DNA of 64,000 nt, taken from Crambe crambe (taxonomy: Eukaryota > Porifera > Demospongiae > Poecilosclerida > Crambeidae). The position numbers and the translations under genes are program-made. The notes under the pieces are model-generated. The model saw nothing but the letters and a program-made list of their open reading frames with translations, did no database searches and was not told the DNA's origin. Positions 41,642-53,370 of the stretch are shown one piece after another (within the stretch, counting starts at the first letter, position 1; the number at the start of each line of letters is the position of its first letter). The stretch is from positions 2,170,001 through 2,234,000 of the forward strand of contig OZ004586.1 in assembly GCA_963924555.1 (NCBI GenBank), in the 5' to 3' direction.

Positions 41642-41936
41642 AAGGCCACTATTTATAGAATCCTAGTTTCCTGTCCAAGAAGACATCCACAAGTGCTGCG
41701 GGCGGGCGGTTATTATAATTGTTCTATTATTGCTTCGTTGTTTGTCTCAAGGGTCCTGTCTTCATCATTCACCACGGGCTTTCCCAAAAAGAGCTGCATA
41801 TGAAGCCAAATGTGCGCGCTCTACTGCGCGCATGAGCAATGGCAGGCGCTAGGCAGTAATAATATTTTTTGATGCGGTGACATTTTCAATACGCGGGCGG
41901 TGGACAGGAAACAATCATTCTATTAATAGTGGCCTA
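41642..41936. mobile_element. MITE in the first intron of receptor C
   Basis: AGGCCACTATTTATAGAAT on the left is inverted on the right as ATTCTATTAATAGTGGCCT. Inner arms TTTCCTGTCCA / TGGACAGGAAA also pair. It is flanked by TA on the left and TAA/AT-rich sequence on the right. Confidence 0.8.
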
Positions 41937-42783
41937 ATATAAGTAGAGTAGAAAGTCACTATCATGTTGCTAGTTACAGAGTGTCTCTATCAGTATTTGA
42001 GGCAGCCTCCTTCAGCCATAATTGATCAGTAGTGCAACCCTTACACTAATTTCTTGAAGTTGGAGTGTCAAGTATCAGTACCAGCGTTCCTGGGCCCCCA
42101 AACTGAAATTCAGTGGTTTCACAATGATCAGCAAATCACAAACATCTCCTTTGCTCCAGTACAGAGTATATCTCCAGTGGTGAATAGCATGAATGATCCA
42201 TGGATCATAACTTCAGTGATAACACTGACTAACTTGAGAGAGGAGCATAAAGGAAACTATCACTGTGATGTAGCAATAGATACCAACTTGACAGTGACAC
42301 CGAATCCAAGCAATAAGTTATTACTTTTGAGTGAAAATTCTAATTACATCATTAATGCCCACAGAGAGTGCAGAGATATTCAATTTGTGGATAGTGACAT
42401 TTGTGGTGGGGCCATTCCTTCAATTACAATAGAACCTGTGGAAGAAACTTCCCCTCCTTCCTCGACCCCTCCCTCCCCCTCCCTCACTCCCTCCCCCACC
42501 CCTTCCCATGCTCCTCTCCCCACGAGCAGCCAGTCCACCACCAGCAGCACTACACCATCACAAGCAGGAAAAGGATCACCTTTACAGTTGTGGGTCTACG
42601 TCCTGGTTGCTGTGGCGGCAATATTTGGAATGATTATTGTGGTCCTGGCCATCCTGTGTGTCGGTCTCTGTCTGAAGAAGAATAAGAACTCCTTCAAACG
42701 TGAGTTAAAGCTCAAAAAATATAGCCAACCCCTAATATGGATTCATCGAGATAACAAACAAACAAATAACAAGAAGCAATAAC

Positions 42784-42898
42784 AAGGACATTTGTCCAAG
42801 GCAATCAGGACACTTATCCAAGGCAACCAGGACACTTGTCCAAGGCAATCAGGACACTTGTCCAAGGCAATCAGGACACTTATCCAAGGCAATCTCAG
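42784..42898 (+). repeat. 25-bp minisatellite after the membrane exon of C
   Basis: Five near-identical copies of GGACACTTGTCCAAGGCAAT plus five bases. A related, more decayed array follows the same exon in copy E at 53262-53370, so it predates their duplication. Confidence 0.93.
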
Positions 42899-43083
42899 TA
42901 CCCAGTGCCAATTAAAAATTTGTCTCCAAGCCCAGCTGGATAAGACCCACAAACAACATTTTAAATTCAAAGGGATCTCATGTGTCCCGTCATTGCTTGG
43001 GATAGTTATGCTATAATTACGTATATGCACATGTACCATGCTCTACACTTTCCCTGATATGCTGTTTCCCTATTATTATGCTG

Positions 43084-43362
<279 letters not shown>

Positions 43363-43524
43363 GATATGCTGTTTCCCTATTATTATGCTCTCTCTCTCTC
43401 ATTGCTAACCCATACAGTAAATAATGAAGCTCCAATTGAAATGACCCGTAATGAAGTGTATGGAGTGAGACCAGACCTTGCCAATGGAATAAAGGACAAT
43501 GAGGTGTACACAGAAATCCAGTAA

Positions 43525-43900
43525 ATCAGCTAATTATAAAAAAACTTTTCATTGATTTCATTGTGTTTAAGAAGACTATTTACATAGCTAGTGCTACTCA
43601 ATCCATCAGATGACTGTTGTAGATTTTCATGTCATTGAAAATCTTTTTCTTGTAATTATTCGATTATTTTTCAAGATAATAGCATGCCCATGCAGGTTCA
43701 AAATCATCCTAAGTGTGCACTTAGACCATCACTGGCTTGATAATACCTATGGCAGGCTGAAAATTGTTAAGTAGCTAGCTAGTTTGACATAATGTGTAAA
43801 GGCTCAAACTTAACACTGTAAAAACAAAAGTGTTTACTGCACACCATTTTGTCCCAATGCACACACTGTTTTGTTTTTAGTGTGTGTATTGGGACAATTT
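43525..43900. other. 3' flank of receptor C up to the transposon
   Basis: It is shared with the 3' flank of receptor D (50543-50940), for example ATTTCATTGTGTTTAAGAAG. It ends in the AATTT target duplication of the transposon. Confidence 0.75.
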
Positions 43901-46900
43901 CAGGGGCGGATCCAGAGAAGGTTCGACTAAGTTCGTCCGAACCCCCCTTTTTTAGGGTCGACTATAAGGAAGGACTGAAGGGCGGCTAGCCTTTATGATC
44001 CATGGTCTCTGCCTGATCAGCAGTAGTCTCGCGTAGCCAGGACTAGCACACTAACTCTTAGTTCAATCGATCTACTATTCTAATTAACGCACGCTCACGT
44101 GTACAAAACATTATTAGTCATTTTTTTGGTGAGAATTTCATTTGTTCAGTTCGTTGTTAAAAGACAAAAGTCTGTAGGTCAGCTAGCCAGCCATACTTAG
44201 GAATTGTCTGAGATGACACATCAAAGGAAGTTAGACTCCTTTTTTATCCAGCCAAGGTAACTTTATCTCTTAAGATTTAACTACCTAGCCATTATAATAA
44301 GTCGTAGCTCAGCTCAGATTGAGGCATTTAGATTATCTAACCACCATTGTTTTAACGTTTCAAATGTTAGCCACTGCTACTGTTTACAGCAAGCGTCAGA
44401 AAACCACAGACCAAGCCCTGAGCCCCAGCTCAGTTTCTACATCTATGGTTGATTTGGATTCATCTTCTCTGGATTTATCTTCTCCACCTGCCAATCTCCA
44501 TAGTGACCATGTCACTGCCCTTGTCTCTCCCACTGATCTTCCATCTTCTCAGTGTGATGCGCATTGTGTTGAGTATGATATTATTGATGATCCTCTTGAT
44601 AGTGATGATTCTCCGCCATGTAGTATTGAGCATGATATATGCGATGATTCTGTGTGGTATCATGATGCGGAGGAATCTTTGTCTCATGCAGGTGCCTTGC
44701 AACCCTGTAATATTGATATATGTGATGATATTGGCTTATTATTGCGTTCAATGCCGCAATCAGTAGTTCGTAATTTACCTCTAAAGAAAAAATATTCCCT
44801 TTTAATTAATCAGTTTAAACCTAACTCTAGTTTTAAATTTCCTAGCAGATTTATAGATGGTTGTAACAGGGCTTGTCAATATAATTACTTGTTAGATAAT
44901 CCATGGTTTGTATATAGTAAGGCTGAAGATGGTCTTTTTTGCTTACCTTGTGTACTTTTTGCAAATGTTAAAGGCCTAGGTCAGTTGGTATGTAAAAAAT
45001 TTGATCATTGGACTAAGAAGTCTACAAAATTTGCTTCTCATAACTCAAAAAAATATCATCAGCTTGCTATGACTCAAGTAGATGCTCTTAAAACTAATAT
45101 GAATAAGCCTGGTTCTTCCATTGAAGATCGCATTCGGCAAACTAATAAAGAGGAAGTATTAAGGAATAGGTACATTATAAGATCATTAGCTGAAGCTGTT
45201 TTGTTTTGTGGTAGGCAGTGCATATCTCTCAGAGGGCATAGAGATGACAGCACAGCTGATGCTGGGAATAACAGGGGAAATTTTCTTGCTCTAGTGGATT
45301 TTGCTGTAAAATCTGGAAATAGAATCTTGGGTGATCATCTTGAGTCAGCTGCTAGGAATGCCATATATACTAGCAAGACTACTCAAAATGAGATTATTGA
45401 ATGCATTGGTGAACACCTTAGAGATAAAATACTTAAAGATATAAAGGCAGCAAAATGGTATTCTATTCTATGTGATGAGGTGGTTGATGTTGGGAATAAA
45501 GAACAAGTGTCTATTGTACTCAGATTTGTGGATGGGCAAACTATTAGGGAGGAATTTTTGGATTTTGTTACAGTAGAAAGGATAACAGGAGAAGTATTAG
45601 CAAATAAGCTTAAAGATATGTTAATTAGTTATGGTTTGGATATTGGTGATTGTCGGGGACAGGGGTACGATGGTGCTTCCAACATGTCTGGTAAATCTGG
45701 TGTACAAGGGCGTCTTATGGCGGTCAACCCTAAAGCTATATATGTGCATTGTAATTCACATATCCTTAATTTATGTATTGTTCAAGCATGTAGCCTACAG
45801 GCAATTAAAAATATGAATGCCACAGTGACTGAAACAGCTTATTTTTTTAATAATAGTTCTAAACGGCAAAATTTTCTTGAGAAAGTTATTGATAAGACAA
45901 GTAGCATAGTTAAAGTTAAAGACCTGTGTCGTACTCGATGGATTTATCGACATGAAGCCTATGAGAATTTTCATTTGCTTTTTAAATATCTTATAAAAGT
46001 AATGGCAGCAATTTCAGAACGAGATTCAACATATGGGGAGATGAATTGGGATGGCAAGACAATAATTGCTGCTAATGGTTTATTTAAAATGTTTCAATCT
46101 TTTTCATTCATTACATCCTTTGTGGTAACAATGAATGCCATGGCAGTCATTAAACCTGTCAGTATTAAGCTTCAGTACAGAGCTAGTGACATTGTGTATG
46201 CCTACTCTAAAGTCAAAGATGTAATAGATGAGCTTGGTGACATTCGTAAAGATGATAAAATTATTCATTCTTGGTATGTGCAGTCAGAAGCTGTAGCTGC
46301 AGAGGTTAATGTAGTACCTGAAGTGCCACGGATAGCTTCAAGACAGTGCCACAGGGATAACATTGAGCATGCATCAACTGAAGAATATTACCGCAGAACG
46401 ATAATTTACCCTTTCTTAGATAATTTAATAGCACAAATGCATGAGCGTTTTGGTGATACTCAAATTATTGCTTCCAAATTAATTAATCTGGTACCTTCTG
46501 TAATTTGTAATGTTAATGATGTTTGTTTTGATGATTTAATTTCTTTTTATAATGATGATTTGCCCAATCCATCTGTTGTTGCCACTGAGATTTTGAGATG
46601 GAAGGCTAAGTGGGAGAGACAAGGTGAAGAGGATCGACCTGAATCTCTGGTAACTGCCATCCAGCAATGTGATAAGGATTTCTTTCCTAATATTTATGCA
46701 CTGCTACATCTTGGTTGTACTGTACCAGTCACTTCCAGTGAGAATGAAAGAGCCAATAGTGTACTTAAAAACTTGAAATCATTTTTACGTAGCACCCAGG
46801 GACAAGAACGATTGTCATCCTTAGCTTTGATGCATATCCATTATAGTTTACCTGTAGATCTCGATGAAGTAGTAGAAAGATTTAAACTAAAATGTAATAG

Positions 46901-47113
46901 AAGAATAAACTTATGAATAATTCCATATCATTATCACTTTACACTTGTATTCTTTTTTTCTATCCGTAAATTTATACTTACGTACTTTACCGACAAAGGG
47001 GCGTGGTTACGTAAAAGGTGGGCGTGGTTTTCTAAAATTTTCGCCCGCGCGCTACGCGCGCGGTAGAGTTACGATTAAGAACCCCCCTCCTAATTTTTCT
47101 AGATCCGCCCCTG
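43901..47113 (+). mobile_element. Complete hAT-like DNA transposon
   Basis: 3213 bp with inverted ends CAGGGGCGGATCCAGA and TCTAGATCCGCCCCTG (15 of 16 paired). The 5-bp AATTT flanks both sides (43896-43900, 47114-47118). The D copy at about 50925-50945 gives the corresponding site without insertion. It encodes one open transposase. A 5-bp duplication is shorter than the 8 bp of classical hAT elements, but some hAT lineages make 5-bp ones. It looks autonomous and recent. Confidence 0.93.
44213..46916 (+). CDS. hAT-like transposase (TTF zinc finger, DUF4371, dimerisation domain)
   Basis: Two exons were reconstructed, 44213-44256 and 44390-46916, giving 856 residues. Exon 1 encodes MTHQRKLDSFFIQP, the usual basic start of this family, and joins at AG|C to SKRQKTTDQ. 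A TTF-type zinc finger lies in the first third (DNPWFVYSKAEDGLFCLPC). The catalytic core of the DUF4371/ZMYM1-like type shows CDEVVDVGNKEQ and GQGYDGASNMSG. The C-terminal dimerisation helix region includes TSSENERANSVLKNLKSF and GQERLSSLALMHIHY. No stop or frameshift interrupts it. If splicing is absent, translation could begin at the ATG at 44364. The enzyme cuts and pastes DNA between CAGGGGCGGATC ends. Confidence 0.9.
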
Positions 47114-47158
47114 AATTTAGTGTGCAGTATACACTTTTGTTTTTACAGTGTAATGCAC

Positions 47159-47226
47159 TGAAGTGCAACGTTAGTATCCGTGGTGATTTATGTGCTGGAT
47201 CACTGTTTTTCAAGGACAGTCACATA
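47159..47226 (+). pseudogene. Relic signal-peptide exon of a lost receptor
   Basis: TGCAACGTTAGTATCCGTGG, ATTTATGTGCTGGATCACTG and CAAGGACAGTCACATAG align with the signal exon of C. Both start codons are lost (CTG AAG where C has ATG ATG), two bases are missing (CTGGATC), and the donor is gone. No Ig exon follows. Confidence 0.85.
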
Positions 47227-47311
47227 GTAGTTGAAGCTGTGACGTTGTAGAGTCAGGGAAACATGCAACAGTGCAATCATTCTATAGTTTACGATGGGGG
47301 AGGTCATAGCT

Positions 47312-47486
47312 ACGTATGCATGAAACAGGATGTTGGATTACTATCAGGTTACCAGATCTTAGGCTTGACAGCTGGATAATTCCTTCCCCTGAATCTCTAC
47401 GTATGCATGAAACAGGATGTTGGATTACTATCAGGTTACCAGATCTTAGGCTTGACAGCTGGATAATTCCTTCCCCTGAATCTCAG
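47312..47486 (+). repeat. 87-bp perfect tandem duplication
   Basis: Two adjacent copies beginning ACGTATGCATGAAACAGGAT and ending TTCCCCTGAATCTC. A single diverged copy is at about 53541-53640 in the paralogous segment, so the doubling is local and recent. Confidence 0.95.
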
Positions 47487-48734
47487 TAGTGGCTGTTGTT
47501 GACCATTGACCATATGCATAATAGTACCAGAGCTGCCCCCACCTTACTACCACGAGGATGTTGGCATCTGTAATCAAGTTTGTGTTGCATGGAGAACTTA
47601 TATGGAACTGCAGATCACAATTCTACAGTGGCAAATATATAGCAATTGTAATCCGAACTTCAGGATAATTTACGTTAAAACCTTCAACCTCTCAGAGCTA
47701 GAAAGGTATCATAGGCAGCTACAGTTGTCTACTGGATATAAACATCCAACAGAGATTAATGAGAGACATAGTTCCATTACATACGTATTTTTCTAATTTA
47801 GCCAAAGTTAATTAGCATGATATATAATTATACAGAGCACAAAACAAAAACAAAATTATACCCCCACTAGATCAACTGTACAGGATGATGATGCAATGAT
47901 AGCTAACCAGCATAGCCTGCATGTAGACATCAGGTGCATTCCCAGGATAAAAGGAGGAGGAATTTTATTGACAATGTAAAATTGCTGCAGTTCAAACAAC
48001 TCTTGTTCTTTGAATTGAAGCTTTCATTGGTTGCTAGCATAGCTCTAGCTACATCAGTATCTCTAGGACCTCATTAGATCCCTCCACCCCCCCCCCCCCC
48101 CCCCCCCCACAATCAGCTTCCTCTGCTGTATTGCTAACCTTCATTAAGTTCTACCCAAACTCCAGCCCCCTCCCACTGACTCCATCAAAGTTATCTACAT
48201 CACTGCATCAGAATTCAAACTGCCCGTAATGAAATGAGTGAAGCAGAACCATGCAGACCCAGTGGCAAATGAAATGGACATATGGAATAGCTATAGCCCA
48301 ATAATGGAACAAAGATTGGCAGATATGTTTCTTTTAAAGTGATGCACAACTCAGCAAATTCAGTTATTGTTTATATTGCTAAAATCCAGGCCATCAAGGT
48401 GCTCAGCTACTGTATCTAGTATACTGTCATAGCTACCTACTACAGTAGGTATTTTGGACTCTTTTTGAACCATTATAATATCACTCTCAGTCTGTCACTT
48501 ACTCTAGGCCTATCTAGTAGCTCTAGCTATGCTAGCTAGTTATTTTTTTATCTTTCAGCTGGCTATCTGTGCGTTGCATAATTTTGTTCGCTAGATAGCT
48601 AAGTCTGCTGTTCATATCATATGTATCTGCACTACTAGCTAGCTATACAGTTGCACTGACACTTCCGGTGTCATAAATTGCTATGCAGTAGCTACACTAC
48701 GAGGTCATAGCTAGCTAATAACTTCCCATGCATG
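47487..48734. other. Spacer before receptor D
   Basis: Duplicated at about 53640-55330 (for example GATGTTGGCATCTG, CCCAGGATAAAAGGAGGA). It has no intact gene. A C run lies at 48089-48109. An ETS-like GACACTTCCGGTGTCAT at 48658-48674 precedes the D signal exon. Confidence 0.65.
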
Positions 48735-48981
48735 ATGCTGGGCTTGGTGATTTATTTGCTTGGATTACTGGTTGTTCAAGGACAGTCACAAGGTAATTTG
48801 TAGAGCCAGGGAAACATGCAACAGCTAGTGCAGACTATAGCTATTATGCTATAACATTGGGTAGCTATACTAGCTACTAGCTATTAAAATAGCTACAAAG
48901 ACTACACATAATACACATTTAGCCACAGAGCTACAGTTAATTGCTGTACTTCACACTAGCTATAGTCTATATATGTTCTTC

Positions 48982-49144
48982 CAGGGGAGTAGCCAGGATT
49001 TATGATTTGGTGGGGCAAATGACCTAGCTACCATACACTTTTTGCTGACCACACCCATTTTCCAGTCATACTAAACAGCTTTATTTCCATGAAATTTTAC
49101 TGGGGCAAGTGCCCCAAGTTGCCCTAATGGTAGCTACTCCTCTG
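48982..49144. mobile_element. 163-bp MITE with 5-bp duplication
   Basis: Starts CAGGGGAGTAGCCA and ends TGGTAGCTACTCCTCTG; TCTTC is repeated on both sides (48977-48981, 49145-49149). It lies in the first intron of copy D. The CAGGGG start and 5-bp duplication suggest the same transposase group as the 43901 element. Confidence 0.9.
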
Positions 49145-49276
49145 TCTTCAATTTCTCTGGCTATAGAGATACAGTCTAAGAGAGCAAAGTAAATCATATT
49201 AGTGAAAAAAAAGTACTGACATAGATACATATATTTGTGATCCATAATAATTATTATGATAGCTATAGCTAGCTAT

Positions 49277-49442
49277 GTAAAGCAGGGCTATTCTGAACGG
49301 CTGATATTTTCAAACTCCTTGAGCTTATATGAGCTGTATTTTGAAAGATGTTATAGTAGTTATATTTTCCAACACTGAGCTCGAAAGTCTCAGAAATATT
49401 TGGAATTAGCTATCCGTCTTTCGGAATAGCCCTGCTTTACCT
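49277..49442. mobile_element. MITE of the GTAAAG family, copy 3
   Basis: GTAAAGCAGGGCTATTCTGA on the left is inverted on the right as TCGGAATAGCCCTGCTTTAC. It lies in the first intron of copy D. Confidence 0.9.
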
Positions 49443-50947
49443 GATAATTATGAGTTCCATTATAACTTGATGATATATGTATGCATGTTATACTACAGAG
49501 TGTCTCTATCGATATTTGAGGCAGCCTCCTTCAGCTATATCCTTACATGAATTTGGAGTGTCAAGTATCAGTACCAGCATTCCTGGGCCCTCAGACTGAA
49601 ATCCAGTGGTTTCGCAATGATCAGCGAATCACAAACATCTCCTTTGCTCCAGTACAGAGTATATTTCCAGTGGTGAATAGCATGAATGATCCATGGGTCA
49701 TAACTTCAGTGATAACACTGACTAACTTGAGAGATGAACACAGTGATGTAGCAACAGATACCAACTTGACAGTAATATCAACTCCAAGCAATAAGTTCTC
49801 GCTTTTGACTCAAGATAGAAATTATATTCTATTTCCCCTGGGATGCTTGAATGTTCAATTTATGGATAGTGACATTTGTGGTGGGACCATTCCTTCAATC
49901 ACAACAGAACCTGCAGTGGAAGAAACTTCCCCTCCTTCCTCGACCCTTACCTCCCCCTCCCTCACTCCCTCCCCCACCCCTCCCCCTGCTCTTCTCACCA
50001 TGAGCAGGTGCCCACCACCCTCAGCAGCACTCCACAAACAGGAATATTGGAGGTGTGGCCCTACATTCTTATTGCCATTGTGGTGATATTTGGAATGAGT
50101 ATAGTCATCCTAACAGCCATTGTATGTGTCCTGAGGCAGAGAGGAAGAAGGGTGACAGTCATCACGCGTAAGTTTCATCATATGCTACAGTCCTTTATAT
50201 TAAACTGCATGCCTAGCTAATTTCATAATAAATCCTTCTCATAAAATGGCCCATTTTCACTGTCTGTGCCCACACTAACTACAAATTAATTTTGTCTCCA
50301 GATATGATGAATCTTCAGTCCCATTATCAAAGGGGAGACTCCAAGTGGATAGGTCTCATGTGTCTTGATATTGTATTTCTTGTGGGTAAACTGAGTATTC
50401 TCTCTCTCTCTCTCTCATTGCTAACCCGTATAGAAAATGATGAAGCTCCAATATTGAAATGACCCGTAATGAAGTGTATGGAGTGAGACCAGACTTTGCC
50501 ACTGGAATAAAGGACAATGAGGTGTACACAGAAATCCAGTAAATTAGCTTATAAAAAACTTTTCATTGATTTCATTGTGTTTAAGAAGACTATTTATGTA
50601 GCTAATGCTGCTCAATCCATCAGATGACTGTTGTAGATTATCATGTCACTGAAAATCTTTCTCTTTCTACGTATTCGATTATTTTTCAAGTTTGCATCCA
50701 GAAATAATGAAATAATAGCATGCTTATGCAGGTTCAAAATCATCCTATCCTAAGTGTGTACTTATGTAGACTATCACTGGCTTGACTATGGCAGGCTGAA
50801 AATTGTTAAGTAGTTTGACATAATGTGTAAAGGCTCAAACTTAACACAGTAAAAACAAAAGTGTTTCCTGCACACCATTTTGTCCCAATACACACACTGT
50901 TTTGTTTTTAGTGTGTGTATTGGGACAATTAATTTTAGTGTGCAGTA

Positions 50948-51283
50948 CAGTTGAACCTCGGTTATCTGGACACCTTTGTCCAAGCATTTTTTCCAGGCTG
51001 CTGGATAAGTGAATTAGTCCGGATAAGTGAAATAGTATTAAAATAATAGTGTTAAGGTTATGTTGGCTGTTTGGGATTTTTTAAAAGCTAGTACTAACAG
51101 CTTAGAACAGTGTAGCAGCTGCTAATTATGTGCCTGTGCAAAGCACTCTCAGAAAAAATATATATAGCGTTAATGACGTTAAAATCCATTACACTGCTTG
51201 TAGTGAATGTGTTAATCACTATTTCCTAATCCGGATAAACGAGGTTCCAGATAAGCGAGGTATGGATAACCGAGGTTGTGCAG
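50948..51283. mobile_element. Tigger-like MITE (CAGTTGAACCTCGG)
   Basis: CAGTTGAACCTCGGTTATC at the left is inverted at the right as GGATAACCGAGGTT; an inner pair (CTGGATAAGTGAA / ACGAGGTTCCAGATAAG) is also present. The paralogous flank at 47118-47150 reads GTGCAGTATACACTTTTG without it, so the insertion was into TA. The exact right end is uncertain by a few bases. Confidence 0.85.
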
Positions 51284-51710
51284 CACACATTTTTGTTTTT
51301 ATAGTAGTCTGCTGTTCATATAGCTACATCTCCAATGCATCTGCACTACTACACACTTCCGGTGTCATAGAAGCTATGAGGTCGTAGCTAAACTTCCCAT
51401 GATGCTGGACTTGGTGATTTATTTGCTTGGATTACTAGTTGTTCAAGGACAGTCACAAGGTAATGTGTAGAGCCAGGGAAACATGCAACAGTGCATATAA
51501 TTATTAGCTATAGTTTAGCTAAATAGTTATGAAAATTACATGTAAACTTTAGCCTATAGACTCTAGCTATAGCTAGCTACTAGCTAGTTGATTGATGTAC
51601 TTCATACTTTAGTCATAGACACAGTTCTTCTATTTCTCTGGCTAGAGATAGTCTAAGAGAGTGAAGTAACCCCACACATTAGCTAATCATGTTAGTGATT
51701 ATGATAGCTG

Positions 51711-51949
51711 TACAAAGCGAGGCTATTCTGAATGGCGGGTAATTCAAAACTCCTTGAGCTTATGAGCTGTATTTTGAAAGATATATTCTATTATTATATC
51801 CTCCACTTACGTACGAGCTCTATTTTGAAAGATATATTCTACTATTATAGTAGATTATATCCTCCAACATTGAGCTCTGAAATCTCAGTAGTTTCAGAAA
51901 TAAATTATTTGGAATTATCAGCTGTTCGGAATAGTCCCACTTTACCTTA
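51711..51949. mobile_element. MITE of the GTAAAG family, copy 4
   Basis: GTACAAAGCGAGGCTATTCT to GGAATAGTCCCACTTTACCT, within the first intron of copy E. It is largely the reverse complement of copy 5 just downstream. Confidence 0.88.
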
Positions 51950-52062
51950 CATGGACTGATATGAGTTCCATTATAACTTAATGATATGTATGCTGCTACA
52001 GAGTGTCTCTATCGATATTTGATAGAGCCTCCTTCAGCTATAACTGATCAGTGTGACCCTTA

Positions 52063-52299
52063 AGGTAAAGCGGGGCTATTTTGAACAGCGGGCGGGGCTA
52101 TTTTGAACGGCGGGGCTATTCCGTAGGTTCAAATATTTCAGAAACTACTGAGACTTCTGACCTCAATGTTGGAGGATATAATCTACTATAATAGTAGAAT
52201 ATATCTTTCAAAATAGAACTCGTACGTAAGTTCATGGAGTTTTGAAAATATTTGACCCTACGGAACAGCCCCGCCGTTCGAAATAGCCCCGCTTTACCT
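52063..52299. mobile_element. MITE of the GTAAAG family, copy 5, inside an Ig exon
   Basis: AGGTAAAGCGGGGCTATTTT at the left is inverted at the right as AAATAGCCCCGCTTTACCT; TA flanks both sides (52061-52062, 52300-52301). It splits the sequence GACCCTTA | TAGGAATTT that in other copies is continuous Ig exon. Confidence 0.95.
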
Positions 52300-52564
52300 T
52301 ATAGGAATTTGTTCAAGTTGGAGTGTCAAGTATCAGTACCAGCATTCCTGGGGCCTCATACTGAAATTCAGTGGTTTCACAATGATCAGCAAATCACAAA
52401 CATCTCCTTTGCTCCAGTACAGAGTATAATAACTTCAGTGATAACACTGACCAACTTGAGGGATGAACATCATGGAAACTACGTATATATTACTGTGATG
52501 CAGCAATATACGTATACCAACTTGACAGTAACATCAACTCCAAGCAATAAATTCTTGCTTTTGA

Positions 52565-52641
52565 GTGAAGATCCACATTACATCATTCATGAAGATCCAC
52601 ATTACATCATTTATGAAGATCCACATTACATCATTCATGTA
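52565..52641 (+). repeat. Three tandem GAAGATCCACATTACATCAT units
   Basis: Each unit is 24 bp and encodes EDPHYIIH/Y. G and H have the phrase once. Confidence 0.95.
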
Positions 52642-53080
52642 ATTTCTAGTGGTAAATAACATGAATGATCTATGGATCATAACTTTAGTGATAACACTGA
52701 CTAACTTGAGAGAGGAGCATAGAGGAAACTATCACTGTGATGTAGCAATACAACTTGACAGTGACACCGAATCCAAGCAATAAGTTAAGTGAAAATTTGG
52801 ATTACATCATTAATGCCCACATAGAGTGCAGAGATAGTAACATTTGTGGTGGGACCATTCTTCAATTACAACAGAACCTGTGGAAGAAACTTCCTCTCCT
52901 TCCTCGATCCCTACCCACTCCCTCCCCCACCCCTTCCCATGCTCCTCTTCCCATGAGCAGCCAGCCCACCACCAGCAGCACTACAGTAACGCCATCACAA
53001 GCAGGAAAAGGATCACCTTTACAGTTGTGGGTCTACGTTCTGGTCGCTGTGGCAGCAATATTTGGGATGATTATTGTGAT

Positions 53081-53173
53081 CCTGGCCATCCTGTGTGTCG
53101 GTCTTTGTCTGAAGAAGAACCAGAACTGTTCTTGTTCTTCTTCAGACAAAGACCGACACACAGGATGGCCAGG
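53081..53173. repeat. Perfect 40-bp inverted repeat at the membrane exon of E
   Basis: The left arm 53081-53120 (start CCTGGCCATCCTGTGTGTCG) is exactly complementary to the right arm 53134-53173 across a 13-bp spacer. The left arm is normal receptor sequence; the right arm is an inverted copy absent from C and F. Confidence 0.97.
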
Positions 53174-53261
53174 ACCACTGAATTCCTTCAAACGTGAGTT
53201 AAGCTCAAAAAATATAGCAATGTGGACTCATTGAGATACAAAACTTACAAAAAGCAATAGC

Positions 53262-53370
53262 AAGGACACTTATCCAAGTCCAAGGCAATCAGGACACTTG
53301 TCCAAGCTGCAATCAGGACAATTGTCCACCAAGGCAATCAAGATACTTGTCCAAGGTAATCAGGTAATCA
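53262..53370 (+). repeat. Decayed minisatellite paralogous to that at 42784
   Basis: Irregular units of the type CACTTGTCCAAGGCAATCAG. Confidence 0.85.

Larger units (their letters stand above)
48735..50542 (+). pseudogene. Receptor D: broken type-2 Ig / type-1 membrane copy
   Basis: The signal exon 48735-48792 (MLGLVIYLLGLLVVQGQSQ) is intact. The Ig/membrane exon 49499-50167 has three lesions. About 15 bp of GATCAGTGCAA sequence are lost, which puts the Ig domain out of frame. The GNYYC segment with the second Ig cysteine is deleted (DEHSDVATD). One base is missing near 50008, before the membrane helix. The tail exon at 50434-50542 has a 2-bp insertion (CCAATATTGAAATG). The membrane type is that of A, B, G and H. 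Confidence 0.88.
51399..53197 (+). pseudogene. Receptor E: broken composite copy
   Basis: The signal exon 51399-51459 (MMLDLVIYLLGLLVVQG) is intact and the Ig exon begins at about 52012. A 237-bp MITE has landed in it at 52063. Later an 8-bp insertion disrupts the second-cysteine region (GNYVYITVMQQ). A 24-bp phrase is repeated three times. From about 52650 a second, C-like half of an Ig exon begins again. The membrane helix is type 2, followed by a perfect inverted duplication and then the usual FKREL splice site. No tail exon was found downstream. It is probably a product of unequal recombination. Confidence 0.88.

Noticed and set aside
42784..42898. Regular 25-bp repeats as a CRISPR array
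   Set aside because: There are no distinct spacers, the units are contiguous, and the context is an animal gene intron. It is a minisatellite.
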